A DNA stretch of 64,000 bases from an uncultured Collinsella sp. (GTDB lineage Bacteria > Actinomycetota > Coriobacteriia > Coriobacteriales > Coriobacteriaceae): assembly GCA_900547765.1 (NCBI GenBank), contig URIA01000002.1:1-64000 (forward strand), in the 5' to 3' direction. Under the pieces are notes generated by a model that ran no database searches, had not been told where the DNA came from, and worked only from the letters and a program-made list of their open reading frames with translations. Positions 20,459 to 28,875 of this stretch are shown piece after piece (the first letter of the stretch is position 1; each line of letters opens with the position of its first letter). Position numbers and translations under genes: made by a program.

Positions 20459-21145
20459 ATGAAGAACGAGATGACGATGAGCCGTGCGACCTTTGTGGCA
20501 GGCGCAGGTACGGCGGCTTGTGCACTGGCTGGCTGCTCGGGCGGATTGGGCGGCGCGGACGGCGCCAAGGCGGCGAGCACGGCGGACGCCGCCTGCGTGG
20601 ATGACAATGCCAACGTGACGGTCTATGCCTCCATCAACCTGAGGGGTGCCGATCTGGTGCGCCTGCTCAAGCATCAAAACTATGAGTGGCAAGGCGAGAG
20701 CGTGGGCTATGGCGCCGTCGATGATGCGGGATTTTTCGCTTTTACCTTTTCTGAGGTCTCGGACGATGTGGACGAACTTGCAAATAGCGCGATACCGCTT
20801 TCGGAATCCGAATACGAGGAGCTTGAACCGGGTGGCGGAGACGATAGCGTGGCGATCTTGCTTTCGGTGGCAGGTTATACGACGGGCGATCGCGCGCTTG
20901 CCGGTGCAATCGGCGATGCGGCGATGGTGCAGGAGAAGTGCACGATTGACGATTCCACATATTGGCTGGTCAAGGCACTCGACGGCAGTCGCTATGTGAT
21001 TTCGGCCTACGATACCGAAGACGATGGCGACAGCGCGCATGACATCTATATCTATAGTGAGTCTTTTATTCGCACCGGTTATCTGAGCGGCGGCGACAAA
21101 ATCGATATCGACGAGCTCTGGAGTCGCCTGACCAACGCCTCGTAG
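20459..21145 (+). CDS. lipoprotein, paralogue 2
   Basis: A 228-residue lipoprotein with lipobox LAGC (about residue 22) after MSRATFVAGAGTAACA, followed by a domain homologous in outline to that of the preceding gene. It has a GCGAGGGA ribosome site and starts 34 bases after its paralogue. Function is unknown; location at the outer face of the membrane is likely. A terminator repeat follows directly. Confidence 0.75.
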   Translation: MKNEMTMSRATFVAGAGTAACALAGCSGGLGGADGAKAASTADAACVDDNANVTVYASINLRGADLVRLLKHQNYEWQGESVGYGAVDDAGFFAFTFSEVSDDVDELANSAIPLSESEYEELEPGGGDDSVAILLSVAGYTTGDRALAGAIGDAAMVQEKCTIDDSTYWLVKALDGSRYVISAYDTEDDGDSAHDIYIYSESFIRTGYLSGGDKIDIDELWSRLTNAS

Positions 21146-21151
21146 CGCACC

Positions 21152-21196
21152 AAAACCACCACAAAGGGGACAGGCACCTTTGTGGTGGTTTTTGCC
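21152..21196 (+). terminator. CACAAAGG-type hairpin repeat, copy 3
   Basis: AAAACCACCACAAAGG (21152-21167) pairs with its complement at 21177-21192, loop GGACAGGCA, then TTTTTG. It ends the lipoprotein transcript and faces the convergent mgtA gene. Confidence 0.8.
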
Positions 21197-21227
21197 CTTG
21201 GGCTGTCTACTGTGGCGGCTCACCGTG

Positions 21228-23996
21228 CTACAGCAGCTCGCCGTGGCGGGCGATGTAGCGGCGCTTTGCCAGTTGAGTGAGCGCGATGTAGGCGGCAACG
21301 ATGCCGATGAGCAGTGCGAAAAAGCTTGCGGGTAGCGTCATGAGGCCCAGCGCGTCGGCGATGGGGCTTGCCGGCAGCCAGGTGACAAGCGCCAGCCCCA
21401 GCACGGTGAGCGTGCACAGGGCGGGCACGGCGTGGTCACGCGGGCTCGGCAGGCGCGGGGAGCGCAGCATGTGGATCACGAGCGTCTGCGACCACATGGA
21501 CTCGACAAACCAGCCGCTCTGGAAGAGCGCCGCAAAGGCCGCCATGCCCGCGGCGTCGCTCGCTGCGGCAAGCTCGGACCAGCTCGCGCCTACGGCGGCG
21601 GGGCACACCACAAAGTAGAGCGCGGCGAAGGTCACGATATCAAACAGCGAGCTCACGGGGCCCAGCTCGAGCATAAAGCCCTTGATGGATGCGGCGTCCC
21701 AGGCACGCGGGCGGGCAGTCCAGGCGTCATCGACGGTGTCCCACGGCAGTGCGATGCACACGATCTCGTAGACCAGCGACAGCAGTACCAGCTGCAGGGC
21801 GCTCATGGGCAAAAACGGCAAGAACAGGCTCGCGACGGTCACGGACAGCACATTGCCAAAGTTGGAGCTCACCGTGGTCTTGAGGTACTTGAGCAGGTTG
21901 CCGTAAGTGCGGCGGCCTTCGATGATGCCGCGCTCGAGCACGCCCAGGTCCTTCTGAAGCAAGATGATATCGGCGGATTCCTTGGCAATATCGACGGCCG
22001 AATCGACCGAGATGCCGCAATCGCTCGCACGCATGGCGGCGGCGTCGTTGATGCCGTCGCCCATAAAGCCCACGGTGTGGCCGAGCATCTCGCGCATGAC
22101 ACGTACCAGGCGCGCCTTCTGCAGCGGCGAGAGCTTGGCGAAGAGGTGGGTTTTCTCGGCGCGCTTGGCAAGTTCGGCGTCATCGAGCGCATCGATCTCG
22201 GAGCCGAGCAAGACGTTGCTCGCATCGATACCAATCTGCTCGCAGACGGTGGCGGCGACGCGGTCGTTGTCGCCGGTTAGGACCTTGACCGCCACGCCCT
22301 TGGCCTCGAGGGTGGCGACGGCGCCCGCGGCACTTGCTTTGGGCGGATCGAGGAAGGCCAAAAAGCCCATCAGCACCATGTCGCACTCGTCGGCGATGCC
22401 AAACTCGCCCACGCAGCGCGGATTGGTCTTCTGCGCCACGGCAATTACGCGTAGGCCCTCGGCGTTAAGTTCGGCGATCTGCTTGCGAATCTGGGCGAGC
22501 TTCTCGTCGGTGAGCGGCTGAGCGATGCCATCGATCTCGACAAAGGAGCAGATCTCGAGCATTTCCTCGGCAGCGCCCTTGGTAACCATCTGGGTTTTGC
22601 CTTGGGCGTCGGCGACAACTACGCTCAGGCGACGGCGCGAGAAATCGAAGGGAACCTCGTCGACCTTGGTGTAGCGGTCGCGCAGGCTCTGGCCCAGCAT
22701 GGAATCGGGTGCGACGGTCGAGGGCGTCACATCGGCACGGTCGATTACGGCCAGGTCGATAAGATTTTTGAGGCCGGTCTGGAAGAAGCTGTTCAAAAAC
22801 GCATGGCGCAGCACGCGCGCGTCCTCGTTGCCATCGGTGTTGAGGTAGCGCTCGAGCACGATGCGGTCTTCGGTGAGGGTGCCGGTCTTGTCGCAGCACA
22901 GGACGTCCATCGCTCCAAGGTTTTGAATCGCCGGCAGCTCCTTGACGATAACCTGGCGACGGGCGAGGTCCTTGGCGCCCTGCGACAGGCTCGTGGTCAC
23001 GATGACGGGAAGCATCTGCGGCGTGATGCCCACGGCCACGCTCGTGGCGAACAGCAGCGCGTCGATGACGTTGCCCTTGGTGGCGGCGTTGATGGCAAAG
23101 ACGGCCGGCGCCATAACGAGCATCAGGCGCACCAGCAGCATGGAGACGCTCGAGACGCCGCGGTCAAACGCGCTTTTTTCGCCGCGCCCGTTGAGCATCT
23201 TGGCGATGCCGCCCAGGTAGGTGTCCGAGCCGGTGGCAACGACAAGCGCCATGGCGGCGCCGTTTTGCACGGAGGTGCCGGTAAAGACGATGTTCTTGCA
23301 GGCAGAGAGTGGCAGTGCGGAGCCGTCGGTGCCCTCGACGACGGTGACGGCGGTGGTCTTCTCGACGGCCTCGCTCTCGCCGGTGAGTGCGGACTCGATC
23401 ACAAACAGGTCGCGCGCGGTGATGATGCGGGCGTCTGCTGGCACCATATCGCCGGCAGAGAGGCGGATTACATCGCCGGGGACGAGCTCGTCGAAGGGGA
23501 TCTCGATGCGCCCGCCGTCGCGCAGGGCGGTGCAAGTGTTGGAGACCAGGTCCTTAAGGGCCTCGGCCGCATTGCCGCTGCGGGCTTCCTGGATAAACTT
23601 CATACCGCCCGATACCAGCAGCATGATGCCGATGACGATGACCGTGGAGGGGTCGCGCTGCGGCTCGGGTACGGCGAGCACGTCGATGTAGAGCGAGACC
23701 AGCGCGAGCGCGGCGAGGATGCCGGCGAAGGGATCGATGAACGCGTCGGCGATGCGGCGGGCGAGCGTTTTGGTCGTTGCCTCGATGGTGTTGGGGCCGA
23801 CGGCGTTCAGGCGCTCAGTTGCCTGCTCGACGGTGAGGCCGTTTGCCGTGGCGTCAAGCAGTACGAGGGCGTCCTCGGCACTATGGGTGGCGGCGAATAT
23901 GGTGTTCTTGGATAGGCCGGTATGAGCGGCAGGGCGCGCCGTGCGGCGGCGCTTGGAGATGGCTTCGAGTACCGTGACGGTTTTGAGCATCAGCAT
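21228..23996 (-). CDS. mgtA: magnesium-translocating P-type ATPase (MgtA family)
   Basis: A 922-residue P-type ATPase of the type IIIB Mg2+ importer family. The N-terminal tail is basic; the phosphorylated Asp is D369 in CCDKTGTLTED; TGES-type actuator (ALTGESEAVEK), KGAAEE nucleotide-binding and GDGINDAAAM hinge motifs are present; about ten membrane helices are arranged as in MgtA/MgtB. AAGGAGGA lies upstream of the start. A second ATG at 23990 is possible. A long leader with its own promoter, a small ORF and a hairpin precedes it, so it is probably under magnesium- or translation-dependent control. Confidence 0.93.
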   Translation of the reverse strand: MLMLKTVTVLEAISKRRRTARPAAHTGLSKNTIFAATHSAEDALVLLDATANGLTVEQATERLNAVGPNTIEATTKTLARRIADAFIDPFAGILAALALVSLYIDVLAVPEPQRDPSTVIVIGIMLLVSGGMKFIQEARSGNAAEALKDLVSNTCTALRDGGRIEIPFDELVPGDVIRLSAGDMVPADARIITARDLFVIESALTGESEAVEKTTAVTVVEGTDGSALPLSACKNIVFTGTSVQNGAAMALVVATGSDTYLGGIAKMLNGRGEKSAFDRGVSSVSMLLVRLMLVMAPAVFAINAATKGNVIDALLFATSVAVGITPQMLPVIVTTSLSQGAKDLARRQVIVKELPAIQNLGAMDVLCCDKTGTLTEDRIVLERYLNTDGNEDARVLRHAFLNSFFQTGLKNLIDLAVIDRADVTPSTVAPDSMLGQSLRDRYTKVDEVPFDFSRRRLSVVVADAQGKTQMVTKGAAEEMLEICSFVEIDGIAQPLTDEKLAQIRKQIAELNAEGLRVIAVAQKTNPRCVGEFGIADECDMVLMGFLAFLDPPKASAAGAVATLEAKGVAVKVLTGDNDRVAATVCEQIGIDASNVLLGSEIDALDDAELAKRAEKTHLFAKLSPLQKARLVRVMREMLGHTVGFMGDGINDAAAMRASDCGISVDSAVDIAKESADIILLQKDLGVLERGIIEGRRTYGNLLKYLKTTVSSNFGNVLSVTVASLFLPFLPMSALQLVLLSLVYEIVCIALPWDTVDDAWTARPRAWDAASIKGFMLELGPVSSLFDIVTFAALYFVVCPAAVGASWSELAAASDAAGMAAFAALFQSGWFVESMWSQTLVIHMLRSPRLPSPRDHAVPALCTLTVLGLALVTWLPASPIADALGLMTLPASFFALLIGIVAAYIALTQLAKRRYIARHGELL

Positions 23997-24081
23997 AGGG
24001 TCCTCCTTGTTGAGGGGAGTTAGCGTACGTGTCGTATTTGCTTCAAAAAACCTAGATGTCGCTCACGTCAAGCTCTTGAGC

Positions 24082-24109
24082 CCACAAAGGGTGCAGCGCG
24101 CCTTTGTGG
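24082..24109 (-). promoter_or_regulatory. hairpin in the mgtA leader (degenerate CACAAAGG-type repeat)
   Basis: CCACAAAGG (24082-24090) pairs with CCTTTGTGG (24101-24109). Its arms are those of the CACAAAGG terminator repeat but the loop is different. A second hairpin (GCTCA 24061-24065 / TGAGC 24077-24081) and a minus-strand T-run at 24050-24045 follow, at a distance too long for a standard terminator. Positions 24009-24060 show nothing else. Confidence 0.5.
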
Positions 24110-24135
24110 TGGTTTTGGCGATCTGCCGGTGGCGT

Positions 24136-24207
24136 TTATGCGTGTGCGGAGTCCTCGCGGCGTGCCGAGGGCGACATGCAGGTTTTTCGACTAGGACTGC
24201 CTTCCAT
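24136..24207 (-). CDS. possible 23-aa leader peptide of mgtA
   Basis: A 23-codon ORF in the mgtA leader has an excellent TAGGAGG ribosome site six bases before its ATG and starts about 60 bases after a consensus promoter. The peptide (MEGSPSRKTC...) is rich in Ser, Arg and Ala and has two prolines. Salmonella mgtA is controlled by a short proline-containing leader peptide, MgtL, so a similar mechanism is plausible. The stop lies 140 bases before mgtA. There is no sequence match to MgtL; this is a positional inference. Confidence 0.5.
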   Translation of the reverse strand: MEGSPSRKTCMSPSARREDSAHA

Positions 24208-24274
24208 GGCACACCTCCTAAAGGCTGAGCGCAGCGCGCTTTGGGTATCTCGTACCCCTTTTTAATCCGCCCGT

Positions 24275-24303
24275 ATTCTTGATGAGGGGGTTTGACATGT
24301 CAA
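24275..24303 (-). promoter_or_regulatory. promoter of the mgtA leader transcript
   Basis: On the minus strand a perfect TTGACA (24303-24298) and AAGAAT (24280-24275) are separated by 17 bases. The -35 lies in the palindrome TTGACATGTCAA (24292-24303), a candidate operator. Confidence 0.7.
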
Positions 24304-24433
24304 CCCCATTGTTCGGAAAACCATTTCCCCTGACAAAGCCTTTACAGAATGCCGTGGCCCCAAAGCGCGCCCGCATCGACGCTTCGCCTGCGCTAAACTG
24401 GAAGGCACGTACGCGATTACGAGAGGAGCCCGC

Positions 24434-25117
24434 ATGGAGGCTTACAAGCAAGAGTTCATCAAGTTTATGGTCGAGTCCGACGTCCTTAAGTTCGGCAGCT
24501 TTACGCTCAAGAGCGGCCGTCAGTCCCCGTTCTTTATGAACGCCGGCGCTTACGTGACGGGCTATCAGCTCAAGAAGCTGGGCGAGTATTACGCCCAGGC
24601 CATCCACGATAACTTTGGCGACGACTTTGACGTGCTGTTTGGACCGGCCTACAAGGGTATTCCGCTGGCCGTCGTGACCGCAATTGCCTACCACGAGCTG
24701 TACGGCAAGGAGGTCAAGTACTGCTGCGACCGCAAGGAGGCCAAGGACCACGGTGCCGATAAGGGCAACCTGCTGGGTTATGAGCCCAAGGACGGCGACC
24801 GTGTGGTCATGGTCGAGGACGTTACCACCAGCGGCAAGTCCATCGACGAGACTTATCCCAAGGTCAAGGCTGCTGCCGATGTCGAGATCAAGGGCCTGAT
24901 CGTGTCCCTCAACCGCATGGAGGTCGGCAAGGGCGGTGTGACCACCGCGCAGAAGGAGATCGAGGCCAAGTACGGTTTCCCCGTCGCGAGCATCGTTTCC
25001 ATGGCCGAGGTCGTCGAGACCCTCTACAACCACGAGATCGACGGCAAGGTCGTTATCGATGACGAGCTCAAGACCGCTATCGACGCCTACTACGAGCAGT
25101 ACGGAGCTCAGGAGTAG
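24434..25117 (+). CDS. pyrE: orotate phosphoribosyltransferase
   Basis: A 227-residue enzyme of pyrimidine synthesis that joins orotate and PRPP to give OMP. The PRPP-binding motif VVMVEDVTTSGKS (about 132-144) and the N-terminal FGSFTLKSGRQSPFFMNAG segment are characteristic. GAGAGGA precedes the ATG and TAAACT at 24394-24399 could be the -10. It is alone here, with no other pyr gene nearby, and is followed by hairpins. Confidence 0.95.
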   Translation: MEAYKQEFIKFMVESDVLKFGSFTLKSGRQSPFFMNAGAYVTGYQLKKLGEYYAQAIHDNFGDDFDVLFGPAYKGIPLAVVTAIAYHELYGKEVKYCCDRKEAKDHGADKGNLLGYEPKDGDRVVMVEDVTTSGKSIDETYPKVKAAADVEIKGLIVSLNRMEVGKGGVTTAQKEIEAKYGFPVASIVSMAEVVETLYNHEIDGKVVIDDELKTAIDAYYEQYGAQE

Positions 25118-25120
25118 GTA

Positions 25121-25148
25121 GTTACGCGGGTTTACCAACCCGCGTAAC
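25121..25148 (+). terminator. hairpin after pyrE
   Basis: Perfect 10-base stem GTTACGCGGG / CCCGCGTAAC with no long T-run. A second, better terminator (AAGGGCGC...GCGCCCTTT, 25197-25226, followed by CGTTT) lies downstream. Confidence 0.6.
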
Positions 25149-25196
25149 GGCTCGACGCTGCGCGGGCCGCATTTGGACAATCTGACGTTCAACTTC

Positions 25197-25230
25197 AAGG
25201 GCGCGACCAGAAGGTCAGCGCCCTTTCGTT
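25197..25230 (+). terminator. second hairpin terminator after pyrE
   Basis: Stem AAGGGCGCGACC (25197-25208) pairs with GGTCAGCGCCCTTT (25213-25226) with one bulge; a T-rich tail follows. Confidence 0.65.
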
Positions 25231-25362
25231 TCACGTCACCTTGCCTCAAATGCGACCCGCTCGCTGACTTATGCTCAACCTATGGCGTCATCTCGCCCCA
25301 AAAGGGCCTCCTTCGCTCTGGCGGGTTTTCGCTGTCGGTACCAAAGCATCGGCGTTGTCGAA

Positions 25363-25393
25363 GTAGTCATTGGGGACGTTCTTAAATGACTAC
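25363..25393. repeat. GGGGACGTTCTTA-loop hairpin repeat, copy 3
   Basis: Stem GTAGTCATT / AATGACTAC around the conserved loop GGGGACGTTCTTA. Same family as 15602 and 15655 with a different, fully paired stem. Confidence 0.75.
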
Positions 25394-25398
25394 ATAGT

Positions 25399-25466
25399 AT
25401 GAGAGTGGATAATCTCCTGGTTTGAGCCTGCATCTAAGTTCAAAGTGGGAGATTATCCACTCTCAT
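25399..25466. repeat. 68-bp perfect-stem inverted repeat
   Basis: A perfect 19-base stem (ATGAGAGTGGATAATCTCC at 25399-25417 and its complement at 25448-25466) encloses a 30-base loop. It directly follows the 25363 hairpin in the gap between pyrE and pdxT. The size and form suggest a small mobile or REP-like element; no coding potential is seen. Confidence 0.75.
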
Positions 25467-25506
25467 TTGTTGTGTGTCCGAAAATCCACGCTCGTTTCTA
25501 CTCTGC

Positions 25507-26094
25507 CTACATTTGGAGGAAGAGCTCGTGGAGGCGGACGTCGTCGTCGAGTTCGGGGTGGAAGGTTACGCCGAGCTGGTTGCCCTGACGGGCGGCGACG
25601 ATACGGCCGTCGACTTTCGCTAAGGCCTTGGCATTGCCGTGCACTTCGATGATGCGGGGTGCACGGATAAATGTTAATGGCACTTCACCGTCGATGCCGG
25701 ACACCTGGCCCTTGGTGCGAAAACTGCCGAGCTGTCTGCCATAAGCGTTGCGCTCAACGAGTACGTTCATGGTTGCTAGGCGCGGCGTTCCCTTATCGTC
25801 GTGTGCGGCAAGATCGCGCGCCAATAGAATCAAGCCGGCGCAGGTGCCAAGGACGGGCATGCCTTCAACAATGTGGGTGCGAAGCTCCTCGAGCATGCCC
25901 AGCTCATCAAGCAGCTTCCCTTGAACGGTAGACTCGCCGCCGGGAAGTACCAGACGGTCAAAGTCCTGCTCCAAATCAGCCGCCTGCCTCAGCTCAATAC
26001 AGCGCGCGCCCAGCTCGGATAGTCTTGCCTCGTGCTCGGCAAATGCGCCTTGGACCGCCAGCACGGCGACCGTTTGGTCTGCATAATCGCTCAT
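25507..26094 (-). CDS. pdxT: pyridoxal 5'-phosphate synthase glutaminase subunit
   Basis: A 195-residue class-I glutamine amidotransferase that hydrolyses glutamine and passes ammonia to PdxS. The nucleophile is C85 in GTCAGL, the PGGEST motif lies at 51-56, and the His-Glu pair is in VTFHPE near residue 178. It lies 20 bases downstream of pdxS on the same strand, as usual for the PLP synthase pair. Confidence 0.96.
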   Translation of the reverse strand: MSDYADQTVAVLAVQGAFAEHEARLSELGARCIELRQAADLEQDFDRLVLPGGESTVQGKLLDELGMLEELRTHIVEGMPVLGTCAGLILLARDLAAHDDKGTPRLATMNVLVERNAYGRQLGSFRTKGQVSGIDGEVPLTFIRAPRIIEVHGNAKALAKVDGRIVAARQGNQLGVTFHPELDDDVRLHELFLQM

Positions 26095-26114
26095 GTGCGA
26101 TCCTTTCTGCCGGA

Positions 26115-27005
26115 CTAGCGTCCGCGCTCCTCCATGATGATTTCGATCTCGTCGGCGTTGATGCCCACCATGGCCTCGCCCAGGTCCTCCGAAAGCTCGG
26201 CGATGAGTTTGGCATCGGTGAAGTTTGCCACGGCCTTGACGATGGCGGCGGCGCGCTTGGCGGGGTCGCCGCTCTTAAAGATGCCCGAGCCGACAAAGAC
26301 GCCTTCGGCGCCCAGCTGCATCATCAGCGCGGCGTCGGCGGGGGTCGCTACGCCGCCGGCGGCAAAGTTCACGACGGGAAGCTTTCCCGTGGCATGGACC
26401 TCGCGCACCAGCTCGACCGGAACCTGCAGTTGCTTGGCTGCCTCAAAGAGCTCGTCGTCGCGCAGGGCAACAACGTCGCGGATCTGCTTTTGGATCTTGC
26501 GCATGTGACGCACGGCCTGAACGACGTCGCCCGTACCCGGCTCACCCTTGGTGCGAATCATAGTGGCGCCCTCGGCAACACGGCGCAGCGCCTCGCCCAG
26601 ATCGCGGGCGCCGCAGACAAATGGCACGTCAAACTGGGTCTTGTCGATGTGATAGACGTCATCGGCAGGGGAGAGAACCTCGGACTCGTCGATGTAATCG
26701 ATCTCGATAGCCTGCAGGACCTGCGCCTCGACAATGTGACCGATGCGGCACTTGGCCATAACAGGGATGGAGACGGCCTCTTGGATGCCCTTGATCATCT
26801 TGGGGTCGCTCATGCGCGAGACGCCGCCTGCGGCACGGATGTCGGCCGGGATGCGCTCGAGTGCCATGACGGCGCAGGCGCCTGCCTCCTCGGCGATGCG
26901 TGCCTGCTCGGGCGTGGTGACGTCCATGATGACGCCGCCCTTGAGCATCTGCGCGAGTTCGCGATTGAGTTTGACGCGATCGGCCTTGCTGGTCTGTTCT
27001 GCCAT
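26115..27005 (-). CDS. pdxS: pyridoxal 5'-phosphate synthase lyase subunit
   Basis: A 296-residue (beta/alpha)8 enzyme that makes PLP from ribose 5-phosphate, glyceraldehyde 3-phosphate and ammonia from PdxT. D28 (VIMDV) and the substrate-binding K85 (VMAKCRIGH) are in place and the sequence is highly conserved throughout. The start at 27005 has AAGGGAG upstream; an ATG at 27047 is too far from any ribosome site. It is transcribed away from a MocR-type regulator. Confidence 0.97.
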   Translation of the reverse strand: MAEQTSKADRVKLNRELAQMLKGGVIMDVTTPEQARIAEEAGACAVMALERIPADIRAAGGVSRMSDPKMIKGIQEAVSIPVMAKCRIGHIVEAQVLQAIEIDYIDESEVLSPADDVYHIDKTQFDVPFVCGARDLGEALRRVAEGATMIRTKGEPGTGDVVQAVRHMRKIQKQIRDVVALRDDELFEAAKQLQVPVELVREVHATGKLPVVNFAAGGVATPADAALMMQLGAEGVFVGSGIFKSGDPAKRAAAIVKAVANFTDAKLIAELSEDLGEAMVGINADEIEIIMEERGR

Positions 27006-27095
27006 GGTTGCTCCCTTGGTTGGCATGTGCATTGCTTGACGGAACATCCTATCGGGGAGCTGGGTATGGCAAAATACTCAGTTTTCGAGATAATA

Positions 27096-27139
27096 ATAAG
27101 GTCAGCCTAATACCAGATTGAACAGCTCGATAAGGTCAG
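27096..27139. promoter_or_regulatory. direct-repeat operator between pdxS and the MocR regulator
   Basis: The 10-mer ATAAGGTCAG occurs at 27096-27105 and 27130-27139, 34 bases apart, in the divergent intergenic region. PdxR-type regulators bind paired direct repeats in such positions. Confidence 0.55.
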
Positions 27140-27150
27140 GTGGCAAACTC

Positions 27151-28590
27151 ATGCTTGACTACAATTTGGAAAAACGCGGCGAAGCATCGCTTTATGAGTA
27201 TGTTTACCAGCAAATTCGAGATGATATTGTTGCTGGACGTATTGTGGCGGGGGAGCATCTTCCGTCTAAGCGCGCCTTTGCCAGTCATCTGGGAATCAGT
27301 GTCATTACCATCGAGAATGCATATAGCCAGTTACTTGCCGAGGGCTATATTTGCTCAATGCCGCGTCGTGGCTACTACGCTTGCAAGCTTCCGGATGCAC
27401 CGGTTTTGCCTTTGGCTTCGCAGGGCATCGACCGAGATACCGTCTCTGTGGGCCTCAGCGCGCATGATGTCAACGGACAGGTCGAGCTGTTCGATGCACT
27501 TTCTCCTTCCGCTTTGGAGGCGGCGCGGCTTTGGCAAAGCGCACTACGGGCGACGCTGGCATCCGAAGATGAGCGCGAAATCTTTTCGCCCGCACCGGCG
27601 CAGGGCACCGCTCGGCTGCGACGCGCAATTGCTCACCATCTGCGTGGGACAAGGGGCATGAATGTCGACCCCAACAACATTGTTATCGGTGCAGGCGCCC
27701 AGCTGCTCGATACCATGTTGGTTCAGTTGCTTGGAGCCGACAAGGTGTATGCCGTTGAGGACCCGGGCTATTTGCGTCTGACGCGTATCTATCAGGCTAT
27801 GGGCTGCCAAGTACGACATATCCCGTTGGATGATGAGGGCGTGGACTTGAGCACTCTGCAGAAAAGCGGGACCGATGTCCTTCACTTGATGCCGTCTCAT
27901 CAGTATCCGACCGGCCTTGTGACGAGTATTGCGCGTCGCTATGCGCTACTGAGCTGGGCCGCCGAGCGACCAGGTCGGTATCTCATCGAAGATGACTTTG
28001 ATTGTGAGTTTCGCCTTGCCGGCAAGCCGATTCCCGCGCTCGCGTCGATCGATGCCGCCCAGTCGGTTATCTACACCAACACGTTTTCGAAGAGCCTTTC
28101 ATCGGCGTTGCGTTTGGCGTATATGGTGTTGCCCGATGAGCTAATGGAGCGGTTTAGGCGCAACCTTGGTTTCTACGCCTCGTCGGTGAGCTCTGTTGAC
28201 CAGGTCGCTTTGGCGCGTTTGCTGGAATCGGGTGATTACGAGCGACATGTGAACCGCGTGCGCGTTCGTGCTCGCGAGGCGCGTGATGGCCTGACGTCGC
28301 TTGTGCGGAAAGCGTTTCCGGCAGGGGAGGTCTCGATCGAACATGCAGACGCGGGCCTTTACTGCACCGTGGTTGCGGAGCGCGGAGCGGGCGGAAGCTC
28401 TTTTGTGCGGGCCCTCACGCGCTCGAGTATCCCTTTTGTCGATATCAGTGACTGTTATTGGTGTGCCGATGGCGCATTTGTCCCTGAAAACTCAAGTCAA
28501 ATTCTTGTTCAGTATGACGATTTGAGTTCAAAAGCGCTAAATACCTTGGAATCGCAGCTAATGGGAGCACTCTGCAACCTAAGTGAGTAG
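27151..28590 (+). CDS. pdxR: MocR/PdxR-type GntR-aminotransferase regulator
   Basis: A 479-residue fusion of a GntR winged helix (about 12-75; SLYEYVYQQIRDDIVAG...LPSKRAFASHLGIS) and a PLP-binding aminotransferase-like domain. The cofactor Asp is in IEDDFDCEF and the Schiff-base Lys in NTFSKSLSSALRL. Divergent position next to pdxST marks it as the activator PdxR, sensing PLP. ATG 27151 is favoured; no strong ribosome site exists. The last codons and the stop (NLSE, TAG) are supplied by the left end of a 121-bp palindromic repeat, which suggests the repeat altered the gene's 3' end. Confidence 0.9.
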   Translation: MLDYNLEKRGEASLYEYVYQQIRDDIVAGRIVAGEHLPSKRAFASHLGISVITIENAYSQLLAEGYICSMPRRGYYACKLPDAPVLPLASQGIDRDTVSVGLSAHDVNGQVELFDALSPSALEAARLWQSALRATLASEDEREIFSPAPAQGTARLRRAIAHHLRGTRGMNVDPNNIVIGAGAQLLDTMLVQLLGADKVYAVEDPGYLRLTRIYQAMGCQVRHIPLDDEGVDLSTLQKSGTDVLHLMPSHQYPTGLVTSIARRYALLSWAAERPGRYLIEDDFDCEFRLAGKPIPALASIDAAQSVIYTNTFSKSLSSALRLAYMVLPDELMERFRRNLGFYASSVSSVDQVALARLLESGDYERHVNRVRVRAREARDGLTSLVRKAFPAGEVSIEHADAGLYCTVVAERGAGGSSFVRALTRSSIPFVDISDCYWCADGAFVPENSSQILVQYDDLSSKALNTLESQLMGALCNLSE

Positions 28591-28701
28591 GCTTTTGGAA
28601 CTTTGGCGACCAGGCAGTTTTGTAACAAGCTATCTACCTGCGGTTTTGAAAAGCAGGATGACCGGGCTGCTCGGGATGTTCAAAAAAGTCTACTCACTTG
28701 T
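28579..28701 (+). repeat. 121-bp palindromic element, copy A
   Basis: Terminal inverted repeats TAAGTGAGTAGGCTTTTGGAAC and the complement of CAAGTGAGTAGACTTTTTGAAC delimit 121 bases (28580-28700). The motif TACCTGCGG begins 55 bases in, exactly as in copies B and C. The left end overlaps the stop codon of pdxR. Inner arms pair as GGAAC/GTTC. Confidence 0.85.
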
Positions 28702-28732
28702 CGCGCAAAGCTTCTGCATGAGAAAAAATGGG

Positions 28733-28798
28733 GTTTTCAACAGAACTTCGTCCAGCTCTCGGCAAGCTTTTGGCCAGTTGGGGAGGGCTGTTGAAAAC
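28733..28798. repeat. 66-bp inverted repeat upstream of the nuclease-like gene
   Basis: GTTTTCAACAG (28733-28743) and CTGTTGAAAAC (28788-28798) are perfect complements around a 44-base loop. It is in the gap between element copy A and the nuclease-like gene. Function unknown. Confidence 0.6.
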
Positions 28799-28875
28799 TT
28801 GGCAGTCCGTTCGGCACCATTTTTGGCGCGTTCGCGCCAATGCGTGACTGACTGGGTTGAAATTCGTGTTTTCCT

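Noticed and set aside
23991..24300. Possible M-box magnesium riboswitch ahead of mgtA
   Set aside because: Conserved M-box core motifs could not be found; the leader instead has a small ORF and simple hairpins.
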